NCBI GenBank assembly: GCA_029255685.2
Contig: CM055315.2
Location: forward strand, 44,125,705-44,189,704
Direction: 5' to 3'
DNA: 64,000 nucleotides
DNA from: Silene conica
Lineage: Eukaryota; Streptophyta; Magnoliopsida; Caryophyllales; Caryophyllaceae
A program made the position numbers and the translations under genes. The notes under the pieces are model-generated. The model worked only from the letters and a program-made list of their open reading frames with translations. It had not been told where the DNA came from and did no database searches. This document shows positions 37,621-50,233 of this stretch, one piece after another (positions within the stretch are counted from its first letter, which is position 1; each line of letters begins with the position of its first letter).

Positions 37621-40600
37621 TTAGTCAGCGAGCTCTTCAAACTTGTCGAAAAAGAACTCTTCGACGCATCCCACAACATCATCCGCCCCGTAGTAGTGCT
37701 TGAGCTGGTGACCGTTGCCGTTGGATCCTTCTATCTCAACCGAACCAAATTGGTTGACACCTGTAACCATGTACGGCCCACTCCAACGCGATCTCAGCTT
37801 CCCAGGAAATAGCCGTAATCTGGAGTTAAACAGCAACACCTTTTGGCCAATTTGAAATTCTCGCGGAATGATGCGCTTGTCATGCCAACGCTTCGTCTTC
37901 TCTTTGTAGATACGGGAGCTATCATAAGCGTTCATGCGAAACTCTGCAAGTTCATCTAGCTGCAACAGACGTTTCTCACCACACATATTAGCATCATAAT
38001 TAAGCTGACGGACAGCCCACCAAGCTTTATGCTCTAGCTCTACGGGCAAATGGCAAGACTTCCCAATCCCATAAACCATACGATATGGGGAAGCACCAAT
38101 GGGTGTCTTAAAAGCGGTCCTATATGCCCATAATGCATCTTCCAGTTTAGAACTCCAATCTTTCCTTGACTTAGACACAACCTTTCCTAAAATAACCTTC
38201 AGTTCCCTATTAGAAACCTCTACATGTCCACTAGTTTGAGGGTGATACCCCAAACCTCGACGATGTTTGACTCCATACTTAGATAACAAGGTTTCTAAAT
38301 TGCGGTCGCGGAAATGCATACCTCGGTCACTAATCACAACCCTAGGAAACCCGAAGCGTGGAAATATGATCTTGCGAAAAAGCTTAACTACCGTCTTGGC
38401 ATCAAAATTAGGAGTGGCAATGGCCTCCACCCACTTAGACACATAATCAACAGCGACTAGGGTATACCTGTTACCTTGATTGGACGGAAATGGGCCTTGA
38501 TAGTCGATGCCCCATACATCGAAAATCTCCACCTCTAAGATGCCATTTTGTGGCATCTCGTGTCATTTAGAAATATTTCCCGTCCGTTGGCAAGCATCAC
38601 AACTAGAAACAAAGACCTTTGTGTCAGCGAAAAGCGTAGGCCAATAAAAACCGGATTGCAATACCTTAGCCACGGTCCGTGATGGGCCGTGGTGCCCTCC
38701 ACTTGGAGCCGAATGACAGCCCTCCAAAATAGCACGGGTTTCCCATTGTGGAATGCATCGTCGGTAAATGCCATCTGCACACTCCTTGAAAAGATAAGGG
38801 TCGTCCCAGAAGTACTGCCGTGCATCATGAAGGAATCGCTTCCGCTGCTGATAAGACAAGTCGGGTGGTAACTTCTGACTCACTGCAAAGTTGGCATAAT
38901 CTGCAAACCAAGGTTCAACACCATCTTTAGAATTCAAAGAGGTCATAGAAAAAGCATCAATAGTATAAAAGGAATCATCAGCGAAAGAATCGTTGATGGG
39001 AAGAGAATCCTCCCCCTCCTGTTGCGTTAAACGTAACAGATGATCCGCTACAACGTTTTCGGCGCCCTTCTTGTCTTTGATTTCCAAATCAAACTCCTGC
39101 AGAAGGAGTATCCATCTCAGCAAGCGTGGTTTGGCTTCCTTCTTGTTTAAGAGATGTTTTAAAGCTGCATGGTCAGTGAAAATGATAACTTTAGAACCTA
39201 ACAAATAAGATCTAAACTTATCCAAAGCATAAACTACAGCCAAAAGCTCCTTCTCCGTGGTGGCATATCGGACTTGAGCCTCATCCAGAGATCGGCTCGC
39301 ATAGTAAATGGCACTCAACGACTTGTCCTTCCGCTGCCCTAGCACTGCTCCTAGTGCGTAATCACTGGCGTCGCACATGATTTCGAATGGTAGTGTCCAA
39401 TCCGGGGGCTGAATGATAGGTGCCGACACTAGAGCCTGCTTCAAAGTATTAAAAGCAGAAAGGAAATCATCAGTAAAAACAAAAGAAGCATCCTTCAGAA
39501 GCAATTGTGTAAGCGGTCGAGCAATCTTAGAGAAGTCCTTGATAAACCGGCGATAAAATCCGGCATGACCAAGAAAGCTTCTCACCCCCTTGACATTAAC
39601 TGGAGGGGGCAACTGCTCGATCACCTGCACCTTTGCTCTGTCAATCTCAATACCCCTATTAGAGACCAAGTGCCCAAGGACTACACCCTCCTTAACCATG
39701 AAATGGCACTTCTCCCAGTTTAGGACCAGATTAACCACAATGCAGCGCTACAAAACTTTATCAAAGTTAGCTAAACAATGCTCAAAAGCATTCCCATATA
39801 CACTGAAATTGTCCATGAAGACCTCCATGATAGACTCTATATACTAAGAAAATATCCCCATCATACACCTTTGAAAGGTGGCAAGGGCATTACATAAACC
39901 GAAAGGCATCCTACGATAAGCAAAGACACCCTTGGGACAAGTAAAGGTAGTCTTTTCCTGGTCATCTGGATGAATGGGGATCTGAAAGAACCCTGAGTAT
40001 CCATCTAGATAGAAAAAAAACTCATGGGAAGCTAGCCTCTCTATCATCTGGTCAATGAAGGGAAGGGGGAAATGATCTTTCTTAGTGGCGGTATTCAATT
40101 ACCTATAATCTATACACATCCGCCACCCAGTCACAAGTCTAGTGGGTATAAGTTCATTCTTTTCATTGGTCACGACACTGGTACCTCCCTTCTTAGGCAC
40201 TACCTGAACATGACTTACCCATTTCGAGTGGCCAACTGGATAGATTATACCTGCATCAAGTAGTTTCATGACCTCGGCTGTTACCACCTCCTCCATCTTG
40301 GGATTCAGTTTTCGCTGACCCTGTCGGCACGGTTTATAACCTTCTTCCAGCTCGATCAGATGCATGCAGACATCGGGACTGATACCCTTAATGTCATCCA
40401 ATGAATAGCCCATTGCATTCCTGTTCTTCTTAAGGACACTTAACAAAGTAGTTAACTGATCATCATGAAGTGTAGCATTTACTATAACAGGAAATTGCTC
40501 AGTATCATCGAGAAAAGCATACTTAAGATAAGAGGGAAGTGCCTTGCGTTCTGGGACCTTTACCTCAACTGAGCACAAAGGGTGTGCTAGGATCGCCACT

Positions 40601-42987
40601 TGTTCTAATTCGGCGTCAATCAAAGTGGTTGCATCAGACACCTCCGTCTCATCTATAGCAACTCCAAATAGCTCTTCCACAGAATCCCAATCCTCATGAT
40701 CTGCAATATCTGCGCACTCAGCTAATAACATCAGTGACTCTAACGGATCCCTAGTCAGCGAATCCGACCAAACCTCATAAGACGACTCGTCAATGACATC
40801 TAATGAAAAACAGGTGTCTTCTATCATAGGTCTAGACAGGGTCGCGGGTAAATTAAATGTAATCATATCATCCCCCACTGCTAGAGTCAAGCGACCAAGT
40901 CTAACATCAATAATGGCCCCGGCTGTACACAGAAATGGTCTACCCAAAATGATCTGGGTACGGGTATCCTCAGCAATATCTAGAACAATGAAGTCTACTG
41001 GAATGAAAAATTTGCCCACCTTGACAGGCACGTCTTCCAAGATACCTAAGGGTTGTCGAACAGATCGGTCGGCCATCTGGAGGGTGATGTTGGTCGTTTT
41101 TAGGCGACCCAAATTAAGCTTAGAATAGATAGAATAGGGTATGACACTAACACTTGCTCCAAGGTCACATAACGCCCTATCTTTCGTCACATTCCCTATG
41201 ACACAGGAAATCGAGAAGCTACCCGGGTCTTTTAATTTGGGAGGGGATTTACCAAGAATCAAACTACTAGATTCTTCCATAATGGCAACGGTAGCAAATT
41301 CTCCAAAGTCCTTCTTACGCGTAATGATGTCTTTCATAAATTTTGTGTAAGACGGAACTTGGGTAATTAACTCAACAAGTGGAATACTTACCTGCAGTCC
41401 GCGCACCATCTCCACGAACTTGTTGAATTGCATCTCCGTCTTTGTATCTTGCAGCCGACTCGGGTAGGGAACCTTAATCATTGAAAGTGGATTTCCGGTA
41501 TTCTCAATTTCTGCATTATTCCTCGGTACCCCCACAGCAGGGGAGAGTACCTTATCATTTTTAGTTCCTGGAACAGCAGTATCTGAACGTTGGGCTCTCG
41601 ATCGCGGCTCAATTTCTCTCGATCGAGAGCTTTTGTCTGCACTGTTGCTCGATCGAGAGTTAGGGCCTTCCAGGTTGTTCGATCGAGCAGTTTCTTCATC
41701 CACACCAGTCGATCGAGGACTTCCTACTGTCGATCGAGGGTTTTCTTCACTGTTGTCAGTCGATCGACCATTCTGCTCTTCAGGATCTATCGATCGAGAC
41801 ACATTTTTACTCGATCGACCCCGTCTCATTTGCTCCTCGTCAATGACAGGAGTTTCTGCTTCCACCTCGGAACTCGTACTGGTCGTTTTATACACTGGAC
41901 CGTCATAATTGAGACTGCTCCTCAAATTAATCGCAAGAACTAGGTCCTTCTCGGGAAATAAGGTCTCACATTTTTCAAGCAATGCACGGAAGACATCCGC
42001 GCTCAATTTCTGTTCAACCTCTTGCTCGTGAATAATTGCTTTAAGATTGTTGAACTCGGCTTGCGTAATGAGTTCTTGACTATTATCAACTGCTGGTTGT
42101 TGCTTTGTAGAGGTCAAATCTGCATAAAGCTCGGAAAACGAACCCCCTTGCTTATATCTTCGGTAAGCGTAAACACGCTCGGGTTCGGCCATGCAAGAAA
42201 TAGGATCGTGACCCTCGTCACCACATCTACCACATAGTACCTCCATAACACATACTTGATCACACGGATTTGGGCTCCCTACTTTACCCTCTTTAACTTC
42301 CTCAATAACGGCAGTAGGAATGGCACTTGTTACACTTCTCGGGTTCCCATAGTTGGCTGTGTATGTAGCCATATTCTCTATCAACTGACAACCCTTGTCG
42401 TTAGCCACATTTACTTGAAACCTGCCTAATGCGGTAGCATCAAGGATAGCTCTATGCTTGTACCGCAACCCGTTGTAAAATTGAGTGCACAAATACCAGC
42501 GCTCGAATCCATGATGAGGGACTGAGCGGACCAGCTTTTTGAATCTTGACCATGCTTCACTTAAATTCTCGGTCTCGGTTTGAGAAAAATTTGTAATTTT
42601 CCCCCTCAGCGCGGAAGTTCGTTGAGGAGGAAAATATCTTCTGTAGAAAGCTATGGCCAAAGTATTCCAATCCACAACTTCGGCGGCTACCATGTCAAGA
42701 TCTCTCCACCAGTCCTTAGCATCGCCCACTAAGGAAAAAGGAAATAAAAATTCCTTAACCTTATCACGAGTTACACCAGCGACGAGAGGGATAGTTGAGC
42801 AATAATCGGTAAAGATCTCAACATGTTTGGCCGGGTCTTCATCCGTGCTGCCCTTAAACACATTTCTCTCCACAAGCTGTAAATAGGATGGTTGAATACC
42901 AAATGTCCCATCCTTTGTTGCAGGAAGAACCCGTCCCTTGGGCAAGTCATCTGCACTAGGCTCAGAATGGCTCGCGATATTAGGCAT
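37621..42987 (-). pseudogene. Athila gag-pol polyprotein, four in-frame stops
   Basis: A single frame of 1788 codons from ATG at 42987 with stops at 40099-40101, 39844-39846, 39748-39750 and 38563-38565 and no frameshift. Domains: gag core (codons ~30-230), CCHC knuckle CGRCGDEGHDPISC (~255), Ser/Arg-rich linker encoded by TCGATCGA repeats (~390-465), aspartic protease DLGAS (~605), RT (~890-1150; LDGYSG, then FMDN at ~1057), RNase H (~1195-1310), integrase HHCC zinc finger (~1420-1465) and D,D35E core (SDRG ... GHVE, exactly 35 residues apart). The usual second Asp of the RT box is Asn, so RT would be inactive even without the stops. The upstream GTG at 42999 is open but the ATG fits better. 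Confidence 0.92.
41598..41818. repeat. Phased TCGATCGA array within gag coding sequence
   Basis: Palindrome (first copy degenerate) starts at 41598, 41619, 41649, 41679, 41709, 41730, 41760, 41790 and 41811. Spacings are 21, 30, 30, 30, 21, 30, 30 and 21. The frame is kept open, and the repeats encode alternating Ser/Arg/Asp-rich residues. Confidence 0.93.
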
Positions 42988-43094
42988 ACCTGCAAGCACT
43001 AAACACTAGAACAAAACGTAAGAACTGCCCCAAGGAATAAATTCCTTGAGACAAAAAAGACAAACAAGACTTAAACTATAAAATTGCACCGTCT

Positions 43095-43111
43095 CCCCGG
43101 CAACGGCGCCA
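43095..43111 (-). promoter_or_regulatory. Athila primer binding site (tRNA-Asp type)
   Basis: Minus-strand TGGCGCCGTTGCCGGGG, the primer site typical of Athila/Calypso elements, five bases from the LTR end at 43117. Confidence 0.88.
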
Positions 43112-43116
43112 AAATT

Positions 43117-44803
43117 TGACACGGCTGTCGCAACCCTATCAAAAATAAAACCTAACTGGTCTCAACTAAATGTAGAAGAGGTAGTCGGGTATCGAATCCA
43201 CAGGGAGACAGGGATCTTATAGTCTGACCAAGTTCGTCTAAGTAACCAAAATTCGGGTTTAAGTGAATTTGACGCTAAACTAAAAGAGGTAAGGAATAAA
43301 GAAAAGAGGAAAAAGAGAGCACTAGGATTTTCGGCGCACCATGGCTATTAAGTCTGGTCTACGAATACAGGTCACCCTATTGCGGTTTGTGGGTACAGAA
43401 AAGGTCCTTCCGGTCCGCTATTCACCCTAAAACCATACTAACTTAGCTTCCGCCCTAATTAGCACAGTCCTAACAATCGTCGCAGAACTACCTCTAAACC
43501 AATCTTCCGATCTAGGCCAAGAGGGTTTCTACACAGTCAATTGAGTGCGTCGACTCAAACAATTAACAGAAAATAAGGTACGACGGATACGAACAAACCG
43601 TAATATGGGTACCAGAATTAACAGACCATCCTAAGCCATGGCTACCATAAATCCTAGTACTAAGTTTAGTTACGCATAATTAAAGGATGAATGACAACGG
43701 TAGAGACTTTCATAATTAAACTAGCAAACGACATTCTACAATGAGAGACAAAACAGACCATAAGAGTATGGGCAGAAAAACATAAGTCTAACGGAAGCAG
43801 AGAGAGAAGGCGCAATCGCGATATTCTTAAGACGAATACGAATTTATGAAAAGACATATAATTCAAGATGAAAAATAGGGAACCAAAAGAGATTTGAATG
43901 AGTGTAATTAAAACTAAAATCAGAGACCATAAAAAGGGAAGGAATCAGAAGCAAAGGGAACAAAATGAAACAAGTAACGATCGAGAACGGCGAGGAGTGA
44001 CAGTAAACGAAAACAGAGCAAAATTCGAGGAAATAACGAAAACAAGAAAAGGAAAGCATCAAACGGAACTAATGATAAGCACACAAAATAAGAATTGAAA
44101 GGAGAAGAACTACAGTAAGGAAGACTTAAGAACAAACGAGAGGAACCTTGAACGGAAGGATAAAGAAATCGAATAAAATCCGAGGCCGGCTACAAAGTTT
44201 CTAAAAGTACGTAGAGTTTTGTAAGAGTCTGCAGAGGGCAGCCTTAGGGTCAGAAAAACTTAACCTAAAACTCTCAGAAACCCCCTTTAAATAGGCAAGA
44301 ATTGAACTGAAACATTAACTCATGTGAACACGAAGAGTCTTCAAGCTTCTCGATCGAGGGAAAATTCCTCTCGATCGAGCACTTTCAGCTTCACAAAACG
44401 GTCAATCGAACAGTGGCAGGTTACTCGATCGACCCCTCTTCCTGGGAACTTCTCGATTGATCACTTTGGTTTTCGACCGAGCGCTTTCTTCTAGGACACC
44501 TCTCGATCGAGCACAAGACATCTCGATCGATGACTACTTTTCATCTGGGTCCCTCGATCGAGCGCATGATAGCTCGATCGAGGACTTTGCTTCCTCGATT
44601 TATCCTTCGACAGGCCCAGAAGTTGATTTTCACTTTAAACTTCTCGATTGTCACACGACCAACCGCGGTTCTTCCATCGACTATAGAGGAGCAGTGCATT
44701 GAGGCAGAGAGAGCTCGGTTTCTGCTACTATTTGGTCACTATCTGCAAAATAGTAACAAGAACACAAAGTAGCAAATACGGGGTATAAAATGATATAAGA
44801 TCA
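43117..44803 (-). repeat. Athila 5' LTR
   Basis: On the minus strand it ends GTGTCA at 43117. The start is placed at TGATCTTATATC (44803) from the TG...CA rule and expected length, not from a TSD. It contains the leader block with GGATTCGATACCCGACTACC (minus strand near 43180) that is common in Athila LTRs, and a cluster of TCGATCGA palindromes. Confidence 0.7.
44350..44602. repeat. Phased TCGATCGA array in the Athila LTR
   Basis: Exact or near-exact palindromes at 44350, 44371, 44402, 44425, 44453, 44473, 44503, 44523, 44554, 44574 and 44595. Most spacings are 20-21 or 28-31 bp. Confidence 0.9.
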
Positions 44804-46899
44804 CCAATTATTACGAGAAGGTGTGCCAAAACAAGACTAAAAAGTCTATACACAATGCACACATCAAACAACATACCGAGTAATTATACATGTGAGAGAA
44901 ACCGTAAATCACGACTAATGCCCAACACATTCCACATGATTAGGCATAATATAATCAAACAATGAAAAAGTACAAGAGATGTATGTGAGTCACAAGATCA
45001 ATAGGATATAACCATCCAATCGTAAATAGGGAATGAACATAACCATTCACCAAAACCATAGCATCCAAGCTACTAAACGATAGAGGATAGAATGAATGCC
45101 TGTCAACGAGCATGAAAGTTACCACTGACACGCTAGAGCGCATTAGCACGACCTCCAGCAATGGGAGCGCATTAGCACGACCTCTAACCAACGGAGCGCA
45201 TATGCACGACCTCCGATTACTATGTATAGCGTAACCACTGACTATATGCCTAAGACCTGGCCAGACCTCTCGATGTAACTACGACACCGAACGACACACG
45301 GGGACCGAAGCGCATAAAGCACGACCTCCGACCAATCCCGAACATAGTTAAAATCCCAATACATGGGTAATATTTGTTCATTACAACGATACACAACCGT
45401 ACCCTTGCTATCTATCAATTCAAGCTTATCATACCCAAAATCACATACTTTCGTTAAGAAAAATCATTAACAACTCATTAACACACATGAGCCACAAGGT
45501 ACACAAGTCAATGCTTAAGTTAGTTTCTAGAAGCTATTTTGAAGTAGGAGCCGGTTTCCCTTCCAGTTGCCCAGCCGGGGGTCTTCTTCCTCAACTTAGC
45601 TTCTAAGAATGGCCTAAGCATTGTTCCACGACAAAATAATACAAGCCCATCAACCTTCTATCATTACATACATTTATGCACCCAAATCGATGGTTAAAAC
45701 AACGCTACCATGTCTAGTCTTGGACGGGGAATAAGGGGTGATATGAAAGTGGTACATTAGGCCTCTTAAAAAAGTGATTCTACACTTTAAAACTTCTGTA
45801 CATACATGGGAGAGAAGCTAGGAAACAAGTGGAAGAAGAAAGGATACAAAAACAATCAAATGCACGAGCAAAATCCGCGACGGAGCAGGGGAAACCGCAG
45901 GCTGCGGCCAGAGGCGCAGTCCTGCGGCCAAAAGCGCAGGCTGCGCCGCCCCCTGCCCAGCCACGGTCTGTTCGCAGGTCAAGCCATTCGTTGCCCAATT
46001 GTTTGCCACCCACAAACCCCCTACAAACCCCTTATTTCAAGCACTAAATGGACATGTATTTAAGGTGTATCTTTATCAACCAAAGCCACTTAAACTAACA
46101 CCAATCTCTTCTTAATTTAACATACCAAAACATGAAATTCAATTAGGAAGTGAGAGCAATGGTGCTAGCAATTTCAATCATCCAAAACCCATGTAAGACC
46201 CACCAACACAAGATAAACAACACTAATCATCCACATTATTGACAACTACCATTTTATACTTAAAATTCACATACAAGGACTAATTCCTTGACAAAGAGGA
46301 AATGAAAAACCATTAAAATTACCTTCTTGCTTGATCTCTAGTTCAAACTCTCGTCGATTTCGTAGGAATCGCCCTCCGGATCACCCGACTCAAAGCCTAC
46401 AACCAAAGGGAAGGTTATAGTGGAAAACTAAGGCTTGAGTGCTCAATTAGGGTTTCGAAATTTTGAAGGGAGGGGAGTGAAGAACACATTTTCTTACCTT
46501 AAAAGAAGGAGAAGGAGAAGAGGAGAATAAAGAAGTAAAAACCGCGAAAAACCGATTCGGAACGAACAAGATGTGATGATTTTAGAGTTAGAGCTTTTTG
46601 AGAGGTAACAATGGGGTTTGTGGAAATGGTGAAACTGAAAAGTGAAATGAGGAAAGATGTGAATAAGGGTTTTATGAGGGTCATAATGTAGACACAAGTT
46701 ATTTGACCCGTTCCGGGTATAACCATATAACTCGATTTTGAGTCGGATTTTGCTAGAAGCTAAGCCTTAGACTTGGATTAAAAATTTCCGGATTACTCAT
46801 TACTCTTTAAAAATTATAATTTCTCAAAAATACGATTTGAATTTGAAAAATCCGATTATTTTAAATAAATTCCAAGGCGGGAATTTCGCGGGTGTTACA
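44804..46899 (-). repeat. Partial Ty3/gypsy LTR
   Basis: On the minus strand it starts TGTAACACCCGCGAAATTCC at 46899, a typical plant gypsy LTR opening, and runs down to the Athila boundary. The block near 45225-45300 (GACCTGGCCAGACCTCTCGATG) is the reverse complement of part of the LARD LTR, so the families are related. The LTR end, primer site and internal region are missing. TGACC after 46899 would be the TSD. Confidence 0.75.
45115..45330 (-). repeat. Covarying-arm hairpins, core GTCGTGCTAATGCG
   Basis: Minus-strand core GTCGTGCWWATGCG or GTCGTGCTTTATGCG occurs four times. Flanks: CGGAG/CTCCG, CTGGAG/CTCTAG, CGGAG/CTTCG (G-T pairs allowed), and a weaker one. It occupies the place held by CAGTTAA hairpins in the LARD LTR. 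Confidence 0.75.
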
Positions 46900-47526
46900 T
46901 GACCGTCGTCTCACCGCCTCACCGTCGTCTCACTACCTCACTAGAAATCGACGGAACTCGCCACCTCACCATCTCCTCTATTCCTATTATTTTAAATTAG
47001 GTATGTGAATTGATTTTTAGGGTTAAGCATTTTCAATTAATTGGAGTTTGAATTAGCAAAATAAACCTTAAAGAAGATGAATTTAAGATTGTGTTGATAT
47101 TATAAATCCCTTCTCTTTGTTATTTGTAATGATTTGTACCTGTATTTACGCGTCCTCGTACAACCAATTGTTGGTTGGGGTACTGTGAAGCCTAAGTAAT
47201 TATGCTTGCATGTTCCATTAATCTAGGAGGTTATGTTGATGTGTAACTGTGTTATATGGATAACCATTATTGCAACTTGGGATATCCATAGTCATCTATT
47301 TTTATAAGAGTAATCTAATAGATGATGCTATTTCACTTGGAATTAGACTCATATATGGCCATATTTTATATAGTTTCTCAATCTACTTCACGAAATCTGC
47401 AATTTCAATATCTTGTTGAGAGCTTGATGAAATCAAGTGTTTGATAATTTGAGGGTTTACAGTTTTGCATTTTGACTATTTCACCAAAGTTTTTCTTCCT
47501 TTTAATATATTTTAATGTGAATTTAT
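46900..47526. other. Unassigned segment with leader-like start
   Basis: Begins with a C-rich stretch repeating CACCGTCGTCTCAC and CACCTCAC, reaching TTAAATTAG followed by GTATGTGAAT, a possible splice donor. The rest is AT-rich. May be a gene leader or TE fragment. No ORF. Confidence 0.35.
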
Positions 47527-50233
47527 ATGTGATATAATTCTAAGTCGGTCCAAAGTATGCATCTCACGTTCCTGCCCCAGCTCCTAGCTCATCTGTCTCT
47601 GACCTGTAGAATCTACTCCCCATTCCGGATCATCGTAGGTGTAAACGAATACACTGTCAACCTCGCGGTTGAGTAGGGTAACACAATAATAATTAATGCA
47701 ACAATAATGATATGCAAATGCCATGATATGCTCGAGCTCGATCTCAATTCTCAATTCTCAATTCTCAATTCTCAAACCCGTAACACCCAGCCATACCGAA
47801 CCTCCCGGCAGACTATAATCGACCGTCGTCGAATACCAGCATAACAGCTGAGGTCACCAGGTATAGTCCTGTAGAACTAGCCTGGGCCCAATAAATAATA
47901 TCATCATTATCTCGTATCTGTAACCAATGTACATGCCATGCTCATGAATGCAACAATACTCTTAATCCATCATGCTATTATAAAATGCAATGCGCGTACC
48001 AATAATAATAAACAACACTCAATCCAACCAATACCGTTCTCATATAAATCATGCTCAGCATCCATAACACACAATCCAACATTCATTCATAACACATCAT
48101 AGAGTATAGGGTCAGTGTATCCTACCTGGATAGCAATATAGTCAAAAAGCAAGCCAGCGAGTAAACAGAATAATGTCACTTCAAAATCGTTACCTAACAA
48201 TATAATATACGTAATCACTAACTAATATAACTACGTACACAAATATAATATATCAATTATTCAAGATAACGATTTAAATAATATATATATTACGCATAAC
48301 GAGACCGTATTAAACATGACTACTTCAATTAACTTAAGCAACTTGTCCTTATTACTTTTATAACCAACTTCAATTAAATAAACGAACATTGAAAATATAA
48401 TCGAACTACTGACAACCGTCACATTCTTGTATAAAGAGAATTCACTTAACAACTTAATAATTAAAGCATGAACAACACTAATAATAATATTAATCATACT
48501 AACAATAGCATATTAATGTTTATAATGATAATAATAATATTAATAACAATAACATCTAATAATAATAATAATATCAATAATACTAATAATAATGATAATA
48601 TCAAATAATAATATAATAATATATTAATAAATCTTGATGGCAATTGGCAAATGACGGCAGCCATTACTAATAATGGTACACAAAATGACAAAAATAACAC
48701 TTAAGTATAATCAAACAATCACGCAAAACAGAATCACTGCAGCACGAACACCAACCTCCTGACCACCCACTTCACAGCCTTTTCGACACCCCTTCCACCA
48801 CTTACACCACCACCTCACCACCGTGGTCACCACCTATGAACCATGACGTACCCATTGACACCAACCACGACCCTCGACACCACTCTAACAGCCCTCGAAA
48901 CAAGTCCCAAAACTCTATGCCACAACCTCACTTGCGATACGTATTTTATCGACCCTCTGAAAACAGCCCCTTAAACACCTCCTACCACCACTTTCACCAC
49001 CGCTTATCACTACCCTTGACACCTCACATCACCCTTAACCCCATGGTGCCAAACACCAGTCTTCGACCCTAGCTAAACCCCATGAAACCGACTCCCCAAA
49101 ACCGGTGCACACCACCCCTATACCCCTATTTCTGCAATTTTTACACGTTCCTGTTACTTTCTGAATAACAAAAACGCGGTGGTTTCAACCACCACTCACC
49201 ACCCTAACCACCACCAAACAACCCACAAACACCCTACTACTATTACCTAAAAAATTCGTACTCAAAGACACATCAGATGAACAATTGAACACGATACAAA
49301 AGACGAGCATATTATACGAAACAGAACATAGTATGAAATAGGGTTGTCACTGTCGACATTTAAGGGGGTTCTCGTGACACCCATGGTGGTCTTATGGTGA
49401 TGTGAAGATGGTATACATATTATACGTACTACCGAGATTACCTATAGCTATAATACTCATATATAACGGTATGAAAAGAGAACGATAATTACTCACGAAA
49501 ATAGTGTTGCCTTGTTCCTTCCTTTCTTCTTCCCAACATACACTCGGGCTCTTGGGTACACGGAGTATGGAGGCAGAAGAGAGGGTAGGGTTTTGTTTCA
49601 CGTTGATGGAGGCAGAATGGAGAGTAGGGGTTTTAGGGTTTGATTAGGTTGTAGGTCGATGGATAGGTTTGGTTAGGATGTCGATATGGTGTTTATGTTT
49701 ACTAGGGTTTTGTGTTTTTGTTTCCATACACGGTTGCCTACCAAACCCAAGCCCATCACGCATCTCGAGGCCCTTTATGACTATATCCCGTTCGTAACCC
49801 GTAACTTAAACTTACGAAACCCGTAACTTAAAATAAACGAGTACGTACAATTAATTTATACTAATTAGATTTTGTAATTAGTGTTAGTAAATATAAATTA
49901 AATAAATTTTAAGAATATATAAAGAATATAGAATTTAAATATAATTACGACTTAAATAAAAATAGAAATTAAGTATAGATGAGAAGTAAATATAAAATAG
50001 AAAATATATTAAATTATAGATGTATTATCAGAATTAAAGAAATACGAATGAAATGTCATTTTATGAAATAATCATCAATATAAAACGATAATCAAATACG
50101 AAATAATCATAAAAAACGATTTATAAAATAATAACAGTTTACGTAAAATACTATTTAAATATTCTATTTGAAATACGTGTATAAAACATGGTCTGACTAC
50201 CGTTGACCGAGGCTAACATACGGGGGTATTACA
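47527..50233 (-). repeat. LTR, short-U3 form, 3'-truncated
   Basis: On the minus strand it starts TGTAATACCCCCGTATGTTAG at 50233 and is nearly identical to the LTR at 52693-63367; short matching frames differ by only two or three residues. About 190 bp are missing at its far end (47527). It serves as an uninterrupted reference for both insertions in the larger LTR. Confidence 0.85.

Larger units (their letters stand above)
37090..44803 (-). mobile_element. Athila-type Ty3/gypsy element, 3'-truncated
   Basis: Minus-strand order: 5' LTR (43117-44803), primer site, leader, gag-pol (42987-37621), 3' untranslated segment (37090-37620), then an abrupt end with no 3' LTR. Athila lineage is assigned from the primer site sequence TGGCGCCGTTGCCGGGG, the gag-pol layout and the LTR. 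No env-like ORF remains. Without a second LTR neither its age nor a TSD can be read. Confidence 0.85.

Noticed and set aside
41590..41943. Ser/Arg-rich plus-strand frames opposite the Athila gag
   Set aside because: Mirror of the palindromic TCGATCGA repeats, which open all frames on both strands.
45103..45107. TGTCA as possible Athila LTR outer end
   Set aside because: It would place gypsy LTR-like sequence inside the Athila LTR; TGATCTTATATC near 44803 fits better, though without TSD proof.
45806..46063. Overlapping frames in both strands near 45.8-46.1 kb
   Set aside because: Within a gypsy LTR, GC-rich patch, no domain.
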